A stretch of 64,000 nt of DNA from Romanomermis culicivorax (Eukaryota; Nematoda; Enoplea; Mermithida; Mermithidae). The notes under the pieces were generated by a model. That model was given only the letters and a program-made list of their open reading frames with translations, had not been told where the DNA came from and did no database searches. The stretch is taken from contig CAWUHX010000147.1 in the NCBI GenBank assembly GCA_963922205.1, positions 620,001-684,000 of the forward strand, in the 5' to 3' direction. A program made the translations under genes and the position numbers. Shown here one piece after another: positions 1-10,225 of the stretch (position 1 is its first letter; each line of letters opens with the position of its first letter).

Positions 1-399
1 CATGGGTTTTTCCCTATTGGAAAATATCCGAAGTTTTGATAGAAGCAGCTTTTGTTGATCAAGAATTGAAAACTTCATATTAACTAAAATAGCTGTTTGT
101 AGATTTAAGGCCCTAGCCATTCACAAACTTATGTTTTTTGTGGGCTATAAGGAGACATCATAATATGTGTACTGTATAGGGAAATCTTTGGTGCTCTCAG
201 CTTTAGCAGTTCATTTTGGTGGGAGAAATCGGCTTTTTCACAATTCTTTCCATTTCATTTTTGACAATTCAAAACTATCTCAAAAATGTGTTATGGCAGA
301 TTCAGAAAACATTTACATACAAGGTTGTTCAGTTTTCCGAGCATATGCTTAGGTTATATTTTGGAGAATAATGAACAAATTATACACTATTTTGTGTTG

Positions 400-700
400 G
401 GTTCAATGGAGACTAATACCAGTTGTCCTCCAAGTGACCACTTGAATGGCCAGTGGCTGGCCCTGTGACCAGTAGTCACTCAAGTCAGCTAAAATAATTT
501 TGGATGGAGAATCAGCAGATAAACTGGCATCATGAATGTTATTTAATACTCACTCAAGAATGGTGGCCAGGGGTCATCTGTGTGACCAGAGGTCAATTAA
601 CTCATCAAACCTATTTTCTGGTGGAGACTTACATAGTGTCACTAATAATCATCCAAGTGACCACACCTGATGAGTGATCAGTGGTCACACAAACTAAAAG
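400..700. repeat. Degenerate ~100-bp minisatellite
   Basis: Three loosely related blocks begin with a TGGAGA-type start near 408, 502 and 618. They carry repeated CCAAGTGACCAC and GTGACCAG..GTCA segments, so many TGACC/GGTCA half-sites lie within 300 bp. I see no coding signal. The block spacing of roughly 100 bp is read by eye and the copies are diverged. Confidence 0.35.
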
Positions 701-979
701 ACGTGTTTTCTGATTGATATTACTACAAATACACAGTGTAATTTTGAAAAAAGCACATGTAGATTTGTTTTTAATTTTTTTAATGACTCGACTTATGTGT
801 ATTTGCATTTTTGTTCTTCCTTTGAGTTTTTTTCACGTTCCATTATTTAATTTGGTTCTTCATGTTTCATCTATGCTTGCTTATTTTCTTCTTAAAATGC
901 TTAATTGTCTGATAGCATATTTCTCAGAATCTGAATACCATTCTGATGGCTCATAAATTTCCACTCTTATTCAAACCAA

Positions 980-1650
980 CATTCAAAATTCAACAATTCA
1001 TGGCATGTGCTTACTGCCAGTATGTTTGCCTAATCTTGCATGTGATTTGCCAAAATGGATGAGCAGGATGCCAATTGCACCAAATGACCCAGTATCTAGT
1101 TCAGTGCCATGATAGGCGGCCAAAATTCTTTTTTTTAGTATCCCAGCAGCTTTCCATTCTTTGAGCATTACAATCAGTCCCTGGATAACAAAATGATTCA
1201 TATGACTTAGGGTTTGATGAATGTAACCAAGATTGTGCGAATTCGAACCAGGGCCCTATTTATCAATGCGAATAGGAGAACCTGATGTTGAGTGATGGGT
1301 TTCAAGGTTGCCACATCACATCTAGGAACTACAAAAAAGCAACAATCATTCAAATTATTGTTATCTTTGTGCACCATTCCAAATAGTCATAGGCCCCTCA
1401 TTTTATCATCATAATTATAGTAGGGTGCCTCAACTTGATCACCACACAACAGACACGCTCTTTGATTGGTAACTTGTTTTTATATGCCTGTGAAACAGCC
1501 TTCATCAATTTCCATGGTTTGATTTGGATCATAAAGGGGTAGTGCATTATCTAATTTATTGACCAATAATTATGAGGTATATTGGCCTCAGTCAACTGAA
1601 GCATGGTCCTCTCCAATCAAATTACTTTGCACTGTATAGCACTGTTCTAT
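980..1650 (-). pseudogene. Merlin (IS1016-like) transposase relic
   Basis: Translating the minus strand through its stops gives a clear Merlin/ISXO2-type DDE transposase that parallels the better copy at 52.3-52.9 kb. In order it has a DHAS-like segment (copy 2: DHALTDW), TMEIDEGCFTG (copy 2: VEIDESFFAG, first catalytic Asp), LFGMVHKDNNNLNDC (copy 2: VFGMVHKCANNLLDH), NLGYIHQT (copy 2: NLGYIHET), and LKEWKAAG near the third catalytic acidic residue. The last part lies in the open stretch 998-1201. At least three in-frame stops and several frame changes make it dead. It is clearly diverged from the 52-kb copy, so it is a separate, older insertion. No inverted-repeat ends were identified. Confidence 0.75.
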
Positions 1651-1681
1651 GCAAATTTCTTTGCCCCTGAGCCCAGGAGCC

Positions 1682-1812
1682 GGTTTTATGAAACAGGAGA
1701 AGTTGAGTTCTCCGGAGAAGTTGGGGCCTCCGGAGAAGTTTAGTAACTTCTCATGAGAAGTTGCGCTAAATGGGTTTTACGAAGCAGGAGAAACTTCTCG
1801 GGAGAAGTTTCA
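1682..1812. repeat. Fold-back repeat cluster (AGGAGAAGTT family)
   Basis: Two arms each start with GGTTTTAYGAARCAGGAGAA (1684 and 1771) and contain repeated GGAGAAGTT/AACTTCTC words. They include a perfect 18-bp palindrome at 1745-1762 and a 20-bp one at 1791-1810. The pattern resembles subterminal repeats of a DNA transposon. It lies just upstream, in gene direction, of the Merlin relic, but I cannot tie it to that element. Confidence 0.55.
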
Positions 1813-4800
1813 AGTTCTCCGGGTAAGTTATTTGACCAAAAAAAGCTACCCAGGTACAGACGTGGACAACACCCTTATCCACATTCCCGGCAGTGAATAT
1901 TAGGATGCAAATTGATCGTACAGGTATCACTATTTGTTTCCAATTGATTTCGAAAGGCTGAGTGATGGTAAGAAAAAACGACTGTATCTACAGAAAGGTG
2001 TCCTTGCGATCCATAGGAGACCCTGGGGTGGAAGGGTACTATTTCATTCACATGAATCGTAAAAGGTCTACCCTTCTTATTTTCCAAGATGAAGTTTGGT
2101 TAGGAAATACTTATGATTTTGAATGGTCCATACTGCTTAGTAATAAATTCAGGACACTGAAACCATTTCACAGTGTGCATTTTCCAAAAGATGTGACCCC
2201 CCCCCCCCTATTGTATTGGGTGTCAGTTACTGGGCCATATAAATGGCTTGGGCTGCAATGAATGAAATGAAATATTGATTATTACCAATTTTCATTTAGT
2301 TTCCACAACACATATTTGGATTCCACAATGTACATACATTCTTACAGATTCATTATAGCATCATGTAGCAAACCTTCGAAATTTTGAGTTCCATGCTCAT
2401 TCACTTGCAAGCCATCACTAAATAAATGGTTGAAATTGTGCAGGTAATGGTCATGCTAATGCACAATGTATATTTTTAGCAATCATTTAGAAGCTTGCAA
2501 GATGAGTTTGCTATTTTCCTGTAATGGATTCATTTAGCCTTTGTGTAATTCAATGATGGGAAAACAAACATACCTCATAGCTCGCATCTCTGCACATCAA
2601 GGAAGAATATCTGTCAAGATGACAGAAATGAGAAATGTTACAACAATATTATTTGCCAGAATCAGGAAACTGTAAGCAAGCTATTAATTTGCCATAGGAA
2701 GTTACTATATAGGTGATCGATCATCATGAGAATCAATAGAGTAACCAGGTGAACCATGTACTTCATGAGAGTATTTTGAAAAAAAAATTGTGAATAGTTC
2801 TGTGAAAGTCAACAAGGTCATTTGTAACAAAATGTGATATAATTCCTTTTTTGTCAGGACACCATGAAGTTTGGGCCAAATGTGAAGCTTGTTGAGTTTT
2901 GCTCCTGGCACACATAGTCAAGTTTCGGGACAAAAAAACTTTTTGCCCTATGAAATTACCAAGCAGCACAAAATCCAGATAACTGATCTAATGTATCAGC
3001 TGAAGAATTTGGCCAGACATGTTTTTTGCCACCATTTCCAGATTTACTGAAAATAGAATATTCAGGGTAATGTTGTGTAAACTGCCCACCCATCTCTACT
3101 TAGTTCTTTCCATCCAGACATATCACTTTTTTCAGACATTTTCATGAAACTAATAGTGCAATTTCAGTTTGGAATTCACTACCAGAATCAAAAATGTTTG
3201 AATGATTTTTCATAAGTAACATGGATGAGTGTTGCAATCTAAGTCACTTAACTTTTTTGTGGGTTGTTACTCACTCACACCTTATTGTAAAATAATTGAT
3301 CAAGAAGATTGTCCATGAAAACTTTAAATTTAACATTGGTTGGAATTTAGCAGCTGATACCCATCCCCCAAAATGAATCTCTCACAAATTCTATGAACAA
3401 CCTCCAGTCCTATCAAATATTCGGTGAGAATTCATGTTATACTTAAAAATAATCATGAGAGGAATTAATTAAATTATGCAATGACATAATCAGTTTGTGC
3501 TGTTCCAGTTATTACTGATTTGAAAGAAATTTGTTCTCTGATTCTGTCGTTTTTCTTGTGAATGGATTCTGATAAAAATTGTGAAAGAACTCACATTTTC
3601 AATCTAGAACCTGAATTTTTTTTGAAATGCAGTTCTAAACATTCGGACACTTATGAAAATAAAAAAAAACTGGTTTGAAATCAGTGCATGCAAAAAATTC
3701 AGCATGGAATTCTATCGAGGTAGTGTTCAAATCTCCCTCAAAAGATGAAAATTTCTCCAAGGACCAATTATACAGCAAGTGCAGGAACCTGAAAGCCGCA
3801 ATGGTTTGACATTTGAATTCGATGTAGTGTGTCACAGAGTTCTCAAGTGAAGCCATGCTATAGATTAAAAGTGCTGCCACAATTTCAACTCTGAAAATAA
3901 AACAGAAATAATGTGAATTAAAGTGATCATTTGTATTTACACTGGATACTCAAATTTGATACCTATGAAAAGTATAAAAAATTTAAAGGACAAGTACATT
4001 TGGCATTCCCCCTGAGATGAAGTAGTTAATTATAATAGCACTTTTTTGGCTACTACTTGCACATTATAATTTTAATTTTCCTGAACCTGATCTTTAATAT
4101 CCTCATTGACAAAGTTGTTATTCATTTTTGCAAAATTGTATAACACAAGTAAAGCTGTAAGTTGAATCACCTTATTTCTGATCAGTTTGTATCTTATACA
4201 AAATTAAATATCAGAATATCTTTCAAGTGGTTTTGTACAATCTGAAAAGTTGTGGCTCCAACATAATCATCAATATGCCTTCATCCATATCTTCAAGAAT
4301 GTCCAAAACATCCATCACACACTAAAAAACCCATGTCTTCCATACTTCAGAAGAAAAGTGCAGTAACTCACAGTTAATCCTGGGGGAGAGCACAATTAAA
4401 ATCTCATGTTAATTTAACAGGGTGTTAGCATTAACTCACATTGGTACACATTGCTCAGCTTTAACACTGCTTTAAGTGCCATTTTTAACACTGGATTAGC
4501 TTAAGCAGTGTTTCTGCATACACCCTCAGAATCTTCTGTATCTTACTCATTTTACAGAATTTTAGTACAATACCTGTTTTCAAAAACAATGCAGGACAAA
4601 CAGACTATCTAACAAAAGCAAAAACTAGCTAAAATAAGTATTGTAGAATAGATAGTTGACAGCTGATGCACTGCATGCTATCAAATAACCAGACCTATCA
4701 GATAGTACAATGTTACCAGATAGTATCATACACATAATTTTAAAAAATAACTGTGAGTTAAATGATTGACATCAGCAGCAGAGGAAGTCTCTCAAAGATT

Positions 4801-4880
4801 GCAGCATTCTGGCCTCAATGTAGGAAGGGTGCTGCCTGCAGGCCTTCAAAAAAGCTAATCAGACATACAAATCATTAGTC
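1813..4880. other. Non-coding stretch, no supported gene
   Basis: AT-rich sequence. Open stretches at 1962-2261 (plus), 1875-2087 (minus) and 3635-3880 (minus) show no family motif I recognise. The 3635-3880 stretch is preceded on the minus strand by a plausible acceptor (TTTTCAG near 3890), so a lone exon is possible but unsupported. A run of C at 2199-2208 is a simple repeat. Confidence 0.5.
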
Positions 4881-4899
4881 AGACATTGAGAAAACTAGT

Positions 4900-5660
4900 A
4901 TAAAAAAAATATAAATCAGAAAAAGGAAAAAATTCAGAAAAAAGAAATAATCGTAAGAAAAAAATGAAAAATTGGAAAGGATAAAATTAGAAATTGTGGA
5001 AAAAAAAAAATTTAGATAAAGAGAAAAATTTGCAGGAAAATAAAAAAAATAGTCAAAAAAAAGTTGAAAAGGAAACTATACAAGAAAAAAAAGTGGAGAT
5101 GAAGGATGAAAGATGAGATGAATGAAATGAAATGAAGAAAAAAAGGAGAGGAAATTGAAAAAAATGTTCGAAAACAAGAAACAAAATCAGGGAAAAAAAC
5201 AAAAAAAATTTAGGAAACAATTAAAAATCTCAAAAGAAGAAAAAGGATTTGAGAAAAATATTTGAAATAAGAAAAAAACTGGGAAAAAATGGTGGAAAAA
5301 AAAAACTAAAAAATTTGGAGGAAACAAGGAGAATATTGGAAAAGAAGAAAAAAGTCGAAAAAACAAAACATATAGAATAGAATACAAATAGCAGACCAAA
5401 ATTTCGGGAAGAAACAAAATTGAAAAAAAGAAGAAAAGGGATTGGAAAAAACTCAACGTAAATTGAAAAAAATAAAACTAGAAAATTTGAAAAAAAAGAA
5501 AAATCGGAAAATTAGAAAATGGGAAAGAAGAAAAAATTGTAACAAAGAAACAAAATTAGAAAAGGGAAATAGTTAAAAATATACTAATTGAAATCGAGGA
5601 AAAAGAAATTCAGAAAAAAATAAGAAAAATGGATTAAAAATTAGAAAATGACGAAAATTT
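4900..5660. repeat. Long purine-rich (GAAA) tract
   Basis: About 750 bp of almost pure A/G on the plus strand, with words such as GAAAAAATTG, GGAAAAAG and AAATGAAATGAAG, and little C. A smaller patch occurs at 6120-6330. The apparent minus-strand open frames here are Phe/Ser/Leu-rich by-products of the bias, not genes. Confidence 0.8.
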
Positions 5661-6504
5661 GAATTTCCTATTTAGTACTCTGCTCAAGTCTGAAGATGTC
5701 AGTGTTATAACTTAAGATATCTAATGGCTTGTATCTAACCAACCACCAAAGGTGACTCAAAGGAGCCTCAGTCTGCTAAATGCAGTGCAACACCTCTCTA
5801 GCAGAACTAAATACAATCTTCAGTCTATAATCAGTAACTGGAATTCCTAACTCTAACAATCAAAAAGCAATTAGAGTGGCAAGGATAATAATAAGTGATA
5901 AATGATATTTATTTATAATATAGTTGGGGCTCTCAGCCATGGGTTTCAACCAGGTGGTAAACAAACAAGTATGAAGTCCATGGCACACAGAAAAATATAT
6001 TGAATGAATAATCATGTTTTTTTGGTCAATTGTGGCTGGGCCCATGTCAGCAATTTGGTGTAGGTGGAGTTTTTGCATAGAATTTTGCATAGACTATTAC
6101 AGTAAGTGCATCTCCATCAGGAAGAAACTAAAAAAATAAAAGAAAAAAAACAAAATTATAAAAAAAGAAAAAGAGAGAAAAATCGGGAAAAAGAAAACAT
6201 GGAGAGAATAAAGGTGAAGAAAGAAAAAAGTGAAGTTAAAAAAAACAGAATTGTGTAAAAAGGCAAAATTGAAAAAAGAACAAAAAATTGGTGAAAAGCA
6301 TAAAAATTTGTAAAAAACATTAAATTTTTTTCATCATACTTGATTATTTTTATTTCTATTTTTCCAATCCAATTGATGACATCATCGATTTCATGATGGG
6401 GATATGCCATAAACGAATTTCTCAAATGTTGGCAAAAATCAGGCAAAACCGAAAGTGGCTGCACAAAGGTTCGATTTTAAGAAATTGAACTTAAAAATAT
6501 GATG
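5661..6504. other. Non-coding stretch with second purine patch
   Basis: Ordinary AT-rich sequence, plus the A/G-rich patch at 6120-6330. No ORF with recognisable content. Confidence 0.5.
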
Positions 6505-6905
6505 AGAACATTTCACAAAAAAGTTTTATGATTACTGTAGAAATCAGCCATAAAGTAGGATTATTACTAATGAAATTTGCAGAAAAGTATAATGGTTACT
6601 GTAGAAGTTCATAGAAAAATTCAGATTGCTCACTGTAGAGGTTTACAAAACTAAAAACAATTATGGAAAATTCACTGAGAGTAGAATGATTACTGTAGGA
6701 ATTCAAAAAAAGTGGTGAAAATATACAAAAAAATGAGAATGATCACTGAAGGAAATCGCAAAAAAGCAGAAGGGTGTGGAGATTCTGGAAAACTACAGTA
6801 GAAATCTACATGAAAAATGATTACTGAAAAAATTCACGAAAAATGCCCAAAAATCACTCTAGGGATCCACAAAAACGTGAAATGGTTCCTGTAGGAATGA
6901 TCTGA
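6505..6905. repeat. Degenerate ~30-35 bp tandem repeat
   Basis: About ten successive diverged copies of a unit like CAAAAAAGTxTAATGATTACTGTAGGAATT. The ATGATTACTGTAG core recurs near 6528, 6592, 6690 and 6818, with weaker copies between. Units vary in length through A-run changes. No coding signal. Confidence 0.5.
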
Positions 6906-8760
6906 AAATTTCTCAAAAAAAAATTTAACACACGTGCGAGCACTCCTGTTATAAATGGATTGCACATTTAATTTATTTCTATATTCCCTATTGTAACAGG
7001 AGAAAACACCAGTGTAGAGACGACAGACACATGGAAGAACAAATGACAACTGAAATATGATTATAAAATAATAGCTAAGGGAAATGTGGATGAAATCAGA
7101 TGGAAAAGAAATGTATGGAGACAAAAATGGAGAAACAAATCCAAACAACATAATAGGAAAGTGAAAGCAATAGGACATGGAATTGGGTGATTCAAAATGA
7201 TAATAGGAAAGAAGAAACTGTAACAGGGAGAAGAATGAAACAGAAGCAGTGAAAAATGATACAGAAAATAAAGGAAGAGAATAAACAAAATGGTTATTTA
7301 CGGTCCACAATGTCTCGCTTACCTAAGATTTTCATACTTTTGTCACACATAGCTAAGCCCCCCAGACAGCACAATTGACCACCTGCTACACAATTAGTTT
7401 TTAGACCTACAGGGGGGGGGCGATGCTTTACTGGCCAGGTTCACATATACGATTATTTCACTTTCCTGTAATCTGTTGAAATGCTAACTGCTAAAATTTT
7501 CTGCACAAAAATATTTTTGGGTGCAGTTTTTTTGGGGCTATTCCCTGCGCTTTTCTCTGAACTTTATTTCAGCATCATTATCTAGAAAAGATAGACAGTA
7601 AAAAATCTACTGAAATTATCAAAAAGCATAAAAACTTTGAAGAGCTGTCAATTGAGCCAGCATAATCTATAAGCATTACTTTATTTTTTGACAATTTTTC
7701 TCATCTGTCGAGGATAGAGACTTACCAAAGATGGCTACTGAAATGGGCTCAAATTTCATGTTCCTTGGCCAAAGGGGAATTCTCATGAATAAAGTGACAA
7801 GAAATGCAGTCTTGCTAGCTGTCATAGTTATCCAGATTTTTTGTCCATTGAACTAAAAGCTAGTTAGATCTTTTCCACATTATGGTATAATAAAAATAGA
7901 AACACCTGAGGAAATATAGATAAAACTGAATAAAAAAGCAGGATAAAAAAATTAAAATGTTGATTAAATATAGAAAATCATAACAAAAACTAGCAACGAA
8001 TTTCTGAGTGATAGTGCATGTGAATAATATTATCCAACTGATTTCACATAGAAAGATGAAATTTTGCTAAGCCATGCAATGGATGGGGAAAATCTTTGAT
8101 CTATTGAAAAGGCATACTCACTAGTACTTTTTTTATCTTTAAATCAAAACTCATTTATGTTGTCATTTATATGGTTGCATTAATTATTTTTACTCATAAG
8201 TGACATTTTTTGCTATCTGATAGCAAATCTGGCCATGGTAGGGGATGTATACTAAGTAGCAGATGTGCGACTCATTCGACAACATGGCATGGACGATCAT
8301 GTGGTGCAGTCAATCACATAGCACAGTTAGCCACTCCACATACAATGTAAATAATGAAGGTGAGATCTGACATCTGCAGGCATACAAAAAAGCAAATCAG
8401 AGGCCATATTCTGTCTGAACAGTTCCACGTGTCATTACGATCACAAAATTTTTTTTAAATACCCGCCTCAAACTAAAACTTTTTGAATAATTGAGTGAAT
8501 ATATTATTTCAATTATTATATAACTGGTCAAATGGTTTGTTTGCATAGTTGTTGCTGCATTTTTCTTTAAAAAAATTTCCATGTCATAGGGTAGTAATAT
8601 TTTGTTTGATAAATCTTTCAACTTATGTTAGCTTATCATTTCTTCATTGAAATTTTAACTCTCCAAACTACATGCAATTATTATCAGGAATAAAAAAGTT
8701 CCAAATCATGATGTTGTTCCACATCAGTGAATGATTTTTACTTGACGCTTTCAAGGAATA
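6906..8760. other. Non-coding stretch, no supported gene
   Basis: AT-rich sequence including a G-run at 7412-7420. The 158-codon minus-strand open frame at 6834-7310 is low-complexity Phe/Ser/Tyr-rich and shows no domain. Confidence 0.5.
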
Positions 8761-8769
8761 ATGGCCAAA

Positions 8770-10225
8770 TCAACACTTGACTACTTGACTAATTCAATAT
8801 GCTCAACTTCTGGTACTACTGGTTCTATTATTAGTTCAGGTAAAAAAGTTGAAGCCATTGGCATGTGAACTTGCCTTCTGACTTCATCATCTTCTTCGTA
8901 AATAGCATATAGTCCTAAGGATACAAAATTCTCAAAAACTGCTTGACGAAAATGAAAATAACATTATTGAATTTGGGCATTAGGAAATCCTTGAACCACT
9001 GCATTAATTGAATCTATCACAAAATCAATTATAATTGGTCATAGACATTTCTAAATTTATGCTGAATTGCTGCACATCATCATGAAGTCTACTCAAAAAA
9101 AGATCATATTTAATGATGTTCATGTGTATTCTGATGTATTATTTGCACAAAAATGTAACTTTACTGAGGGATCTATACAAAATGAGCCAAAAAAGGCGAC
9201 TGGTACTGACTTTGATAGATCTCAAATGGGTGAAGCTTTTTTTATGCTATTTCCTATGAAACAGCTGGCATAAAAAGTGCAAAGTTTCAGCCATTTTACT
9301 GGAATATTGAGATTGAAAATGCTTTATGTCCGCTTTTTGCAGATAAATGTTGAAAAATTGAGAAAAAGAACATGTTTTCCAAATGGGAAGTACAATAGAT
9401 CGAATCATGAGAACCATATAACAGCTGTTAACTACAAAAGCGCCATTTCAGTGTGCCCTACTTTTTGTTCCAGCATTAATTTGAATCCTTTTTGGATCTG
9501 TTCAATGACGGAGTTGAATTTGTTTTGATTTTGCTTTTTTCTACCTTCAGGACAAAAGCCTCTTGATTTTGGTGAAATTTTGCCCCAAATTGAAACAAGG
9601 AGTAAATAGTTTTAGATGACATGTAACTTACAAATCTGGGTGACTTTTATAGTATTACTGTCTGTGAAAAGCTTTACAAAACTTTACTCACAGTAGGACA
9701 ACTTTTACTTTGATATCACAATTTTTACTTTTTGAAAAATGACCACTTTAACTAAATTTGTGTTTGTACAGTAAACCATAAAACTTGGTCCTTATGGCAA
9801 AAATAAACAGGGCAGTATAATGCAGCCATCTGCATTAAAAAAAGCTTCACTCCTCCAAAAATTATGGAAGTCAGCACCAGTCGCCTTTTTTGACTCATAC
9901 TGTATATATGTTGCAGCTTGGTTACTGTCTACAATACATTAAAACATCCTCAACAAATTTCTGTGATACATGCAATGTATCATAAAAGTTGTGCATATTG
10001 AGCCTAACAAGATCCGAATGTATCATCCATAAAACACTGTTCATTTTCAATGAAAGCTGAAATGACATGAGTACACTGAGAAAGTGATGAATAAAAAAAT
10101 TTGCCTGCATTCAAATTTGAGCACCTGGCAGGAATGAAAATTTCCTTGTTTTCACTCATAAAAAGTAAAAATGGGTGTTTGTTTTTTGTAACTTGGAAAT
10201 CATGTGGAATCTGAACTTTGGACAA
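8770..10225 (-). pseudogene. MULE-type transposase relic, split by a MITE
   Basis: Minus-strand translation of 9040-8770 gives a classic Mutator-like (MULE) core: DFVIDSINAVVQGFPNAQIQ, one stop, then CYFHFRQAVFENFVSLGL and YEEDDEVRRQ. This matches the family pattern DFE.A..NA...FP.A.I.GC.FHF.QA...LGL...Y..D...R. Further upstream, 10225-9990 holds what looks like the preceding part (IPHDFQVTKNKHPFLLFM, ending CFMDDTFGSC, in the position of the family's DGTF). The two parts are separated by the element at 9176-9904, as if one gene had been interrupted. The FP..FHF block is a confident call; the upstream part is weaker. Stops make it non-functional. Confidence 0.65.
9176..9904. mobile_element. 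Tc1/mariner-like non-autonomous element
   Basis: Inverted ends of about 70 bp: the left starts TACAAAATGAGCCAAAAAAG and the right, reversed, starts TACAGTATGAGTCAAAAAAG. Both continue with GGCGACTGGT(A/G)CTGAC and, further in, GTGAAGCTTTTTTT. It is bounded by TA dinucleotides (9174-9175 and 9905-9906), the Tc1/mariner target duplication. The 729-bp interior has no recognisable transposase; the open stretch 9277-9528 has no motif. It lies within the MULE relic, so it inserted later. Confidence 0.75.

Noticed and set aside
1235..1260. GAATTCGAACCAGGGCCC looks like a tRNA T-arm
   Set aside because: No cloverleaf or anticodon arm around it; the position is inside the Merlin relic.
2199..2208. 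Poly-C run and G-run at 7412 as possible regulatory motifs
   Set aside because: Plain homopolymers without context.
5187..7310. Minus-strand ORFs at 5187-5456, 6156-6464, 6834-7310
   Set aside because: Low-complexity Phe/Leu/Ser strings arising from the A/G-rich plus strand; no domain.
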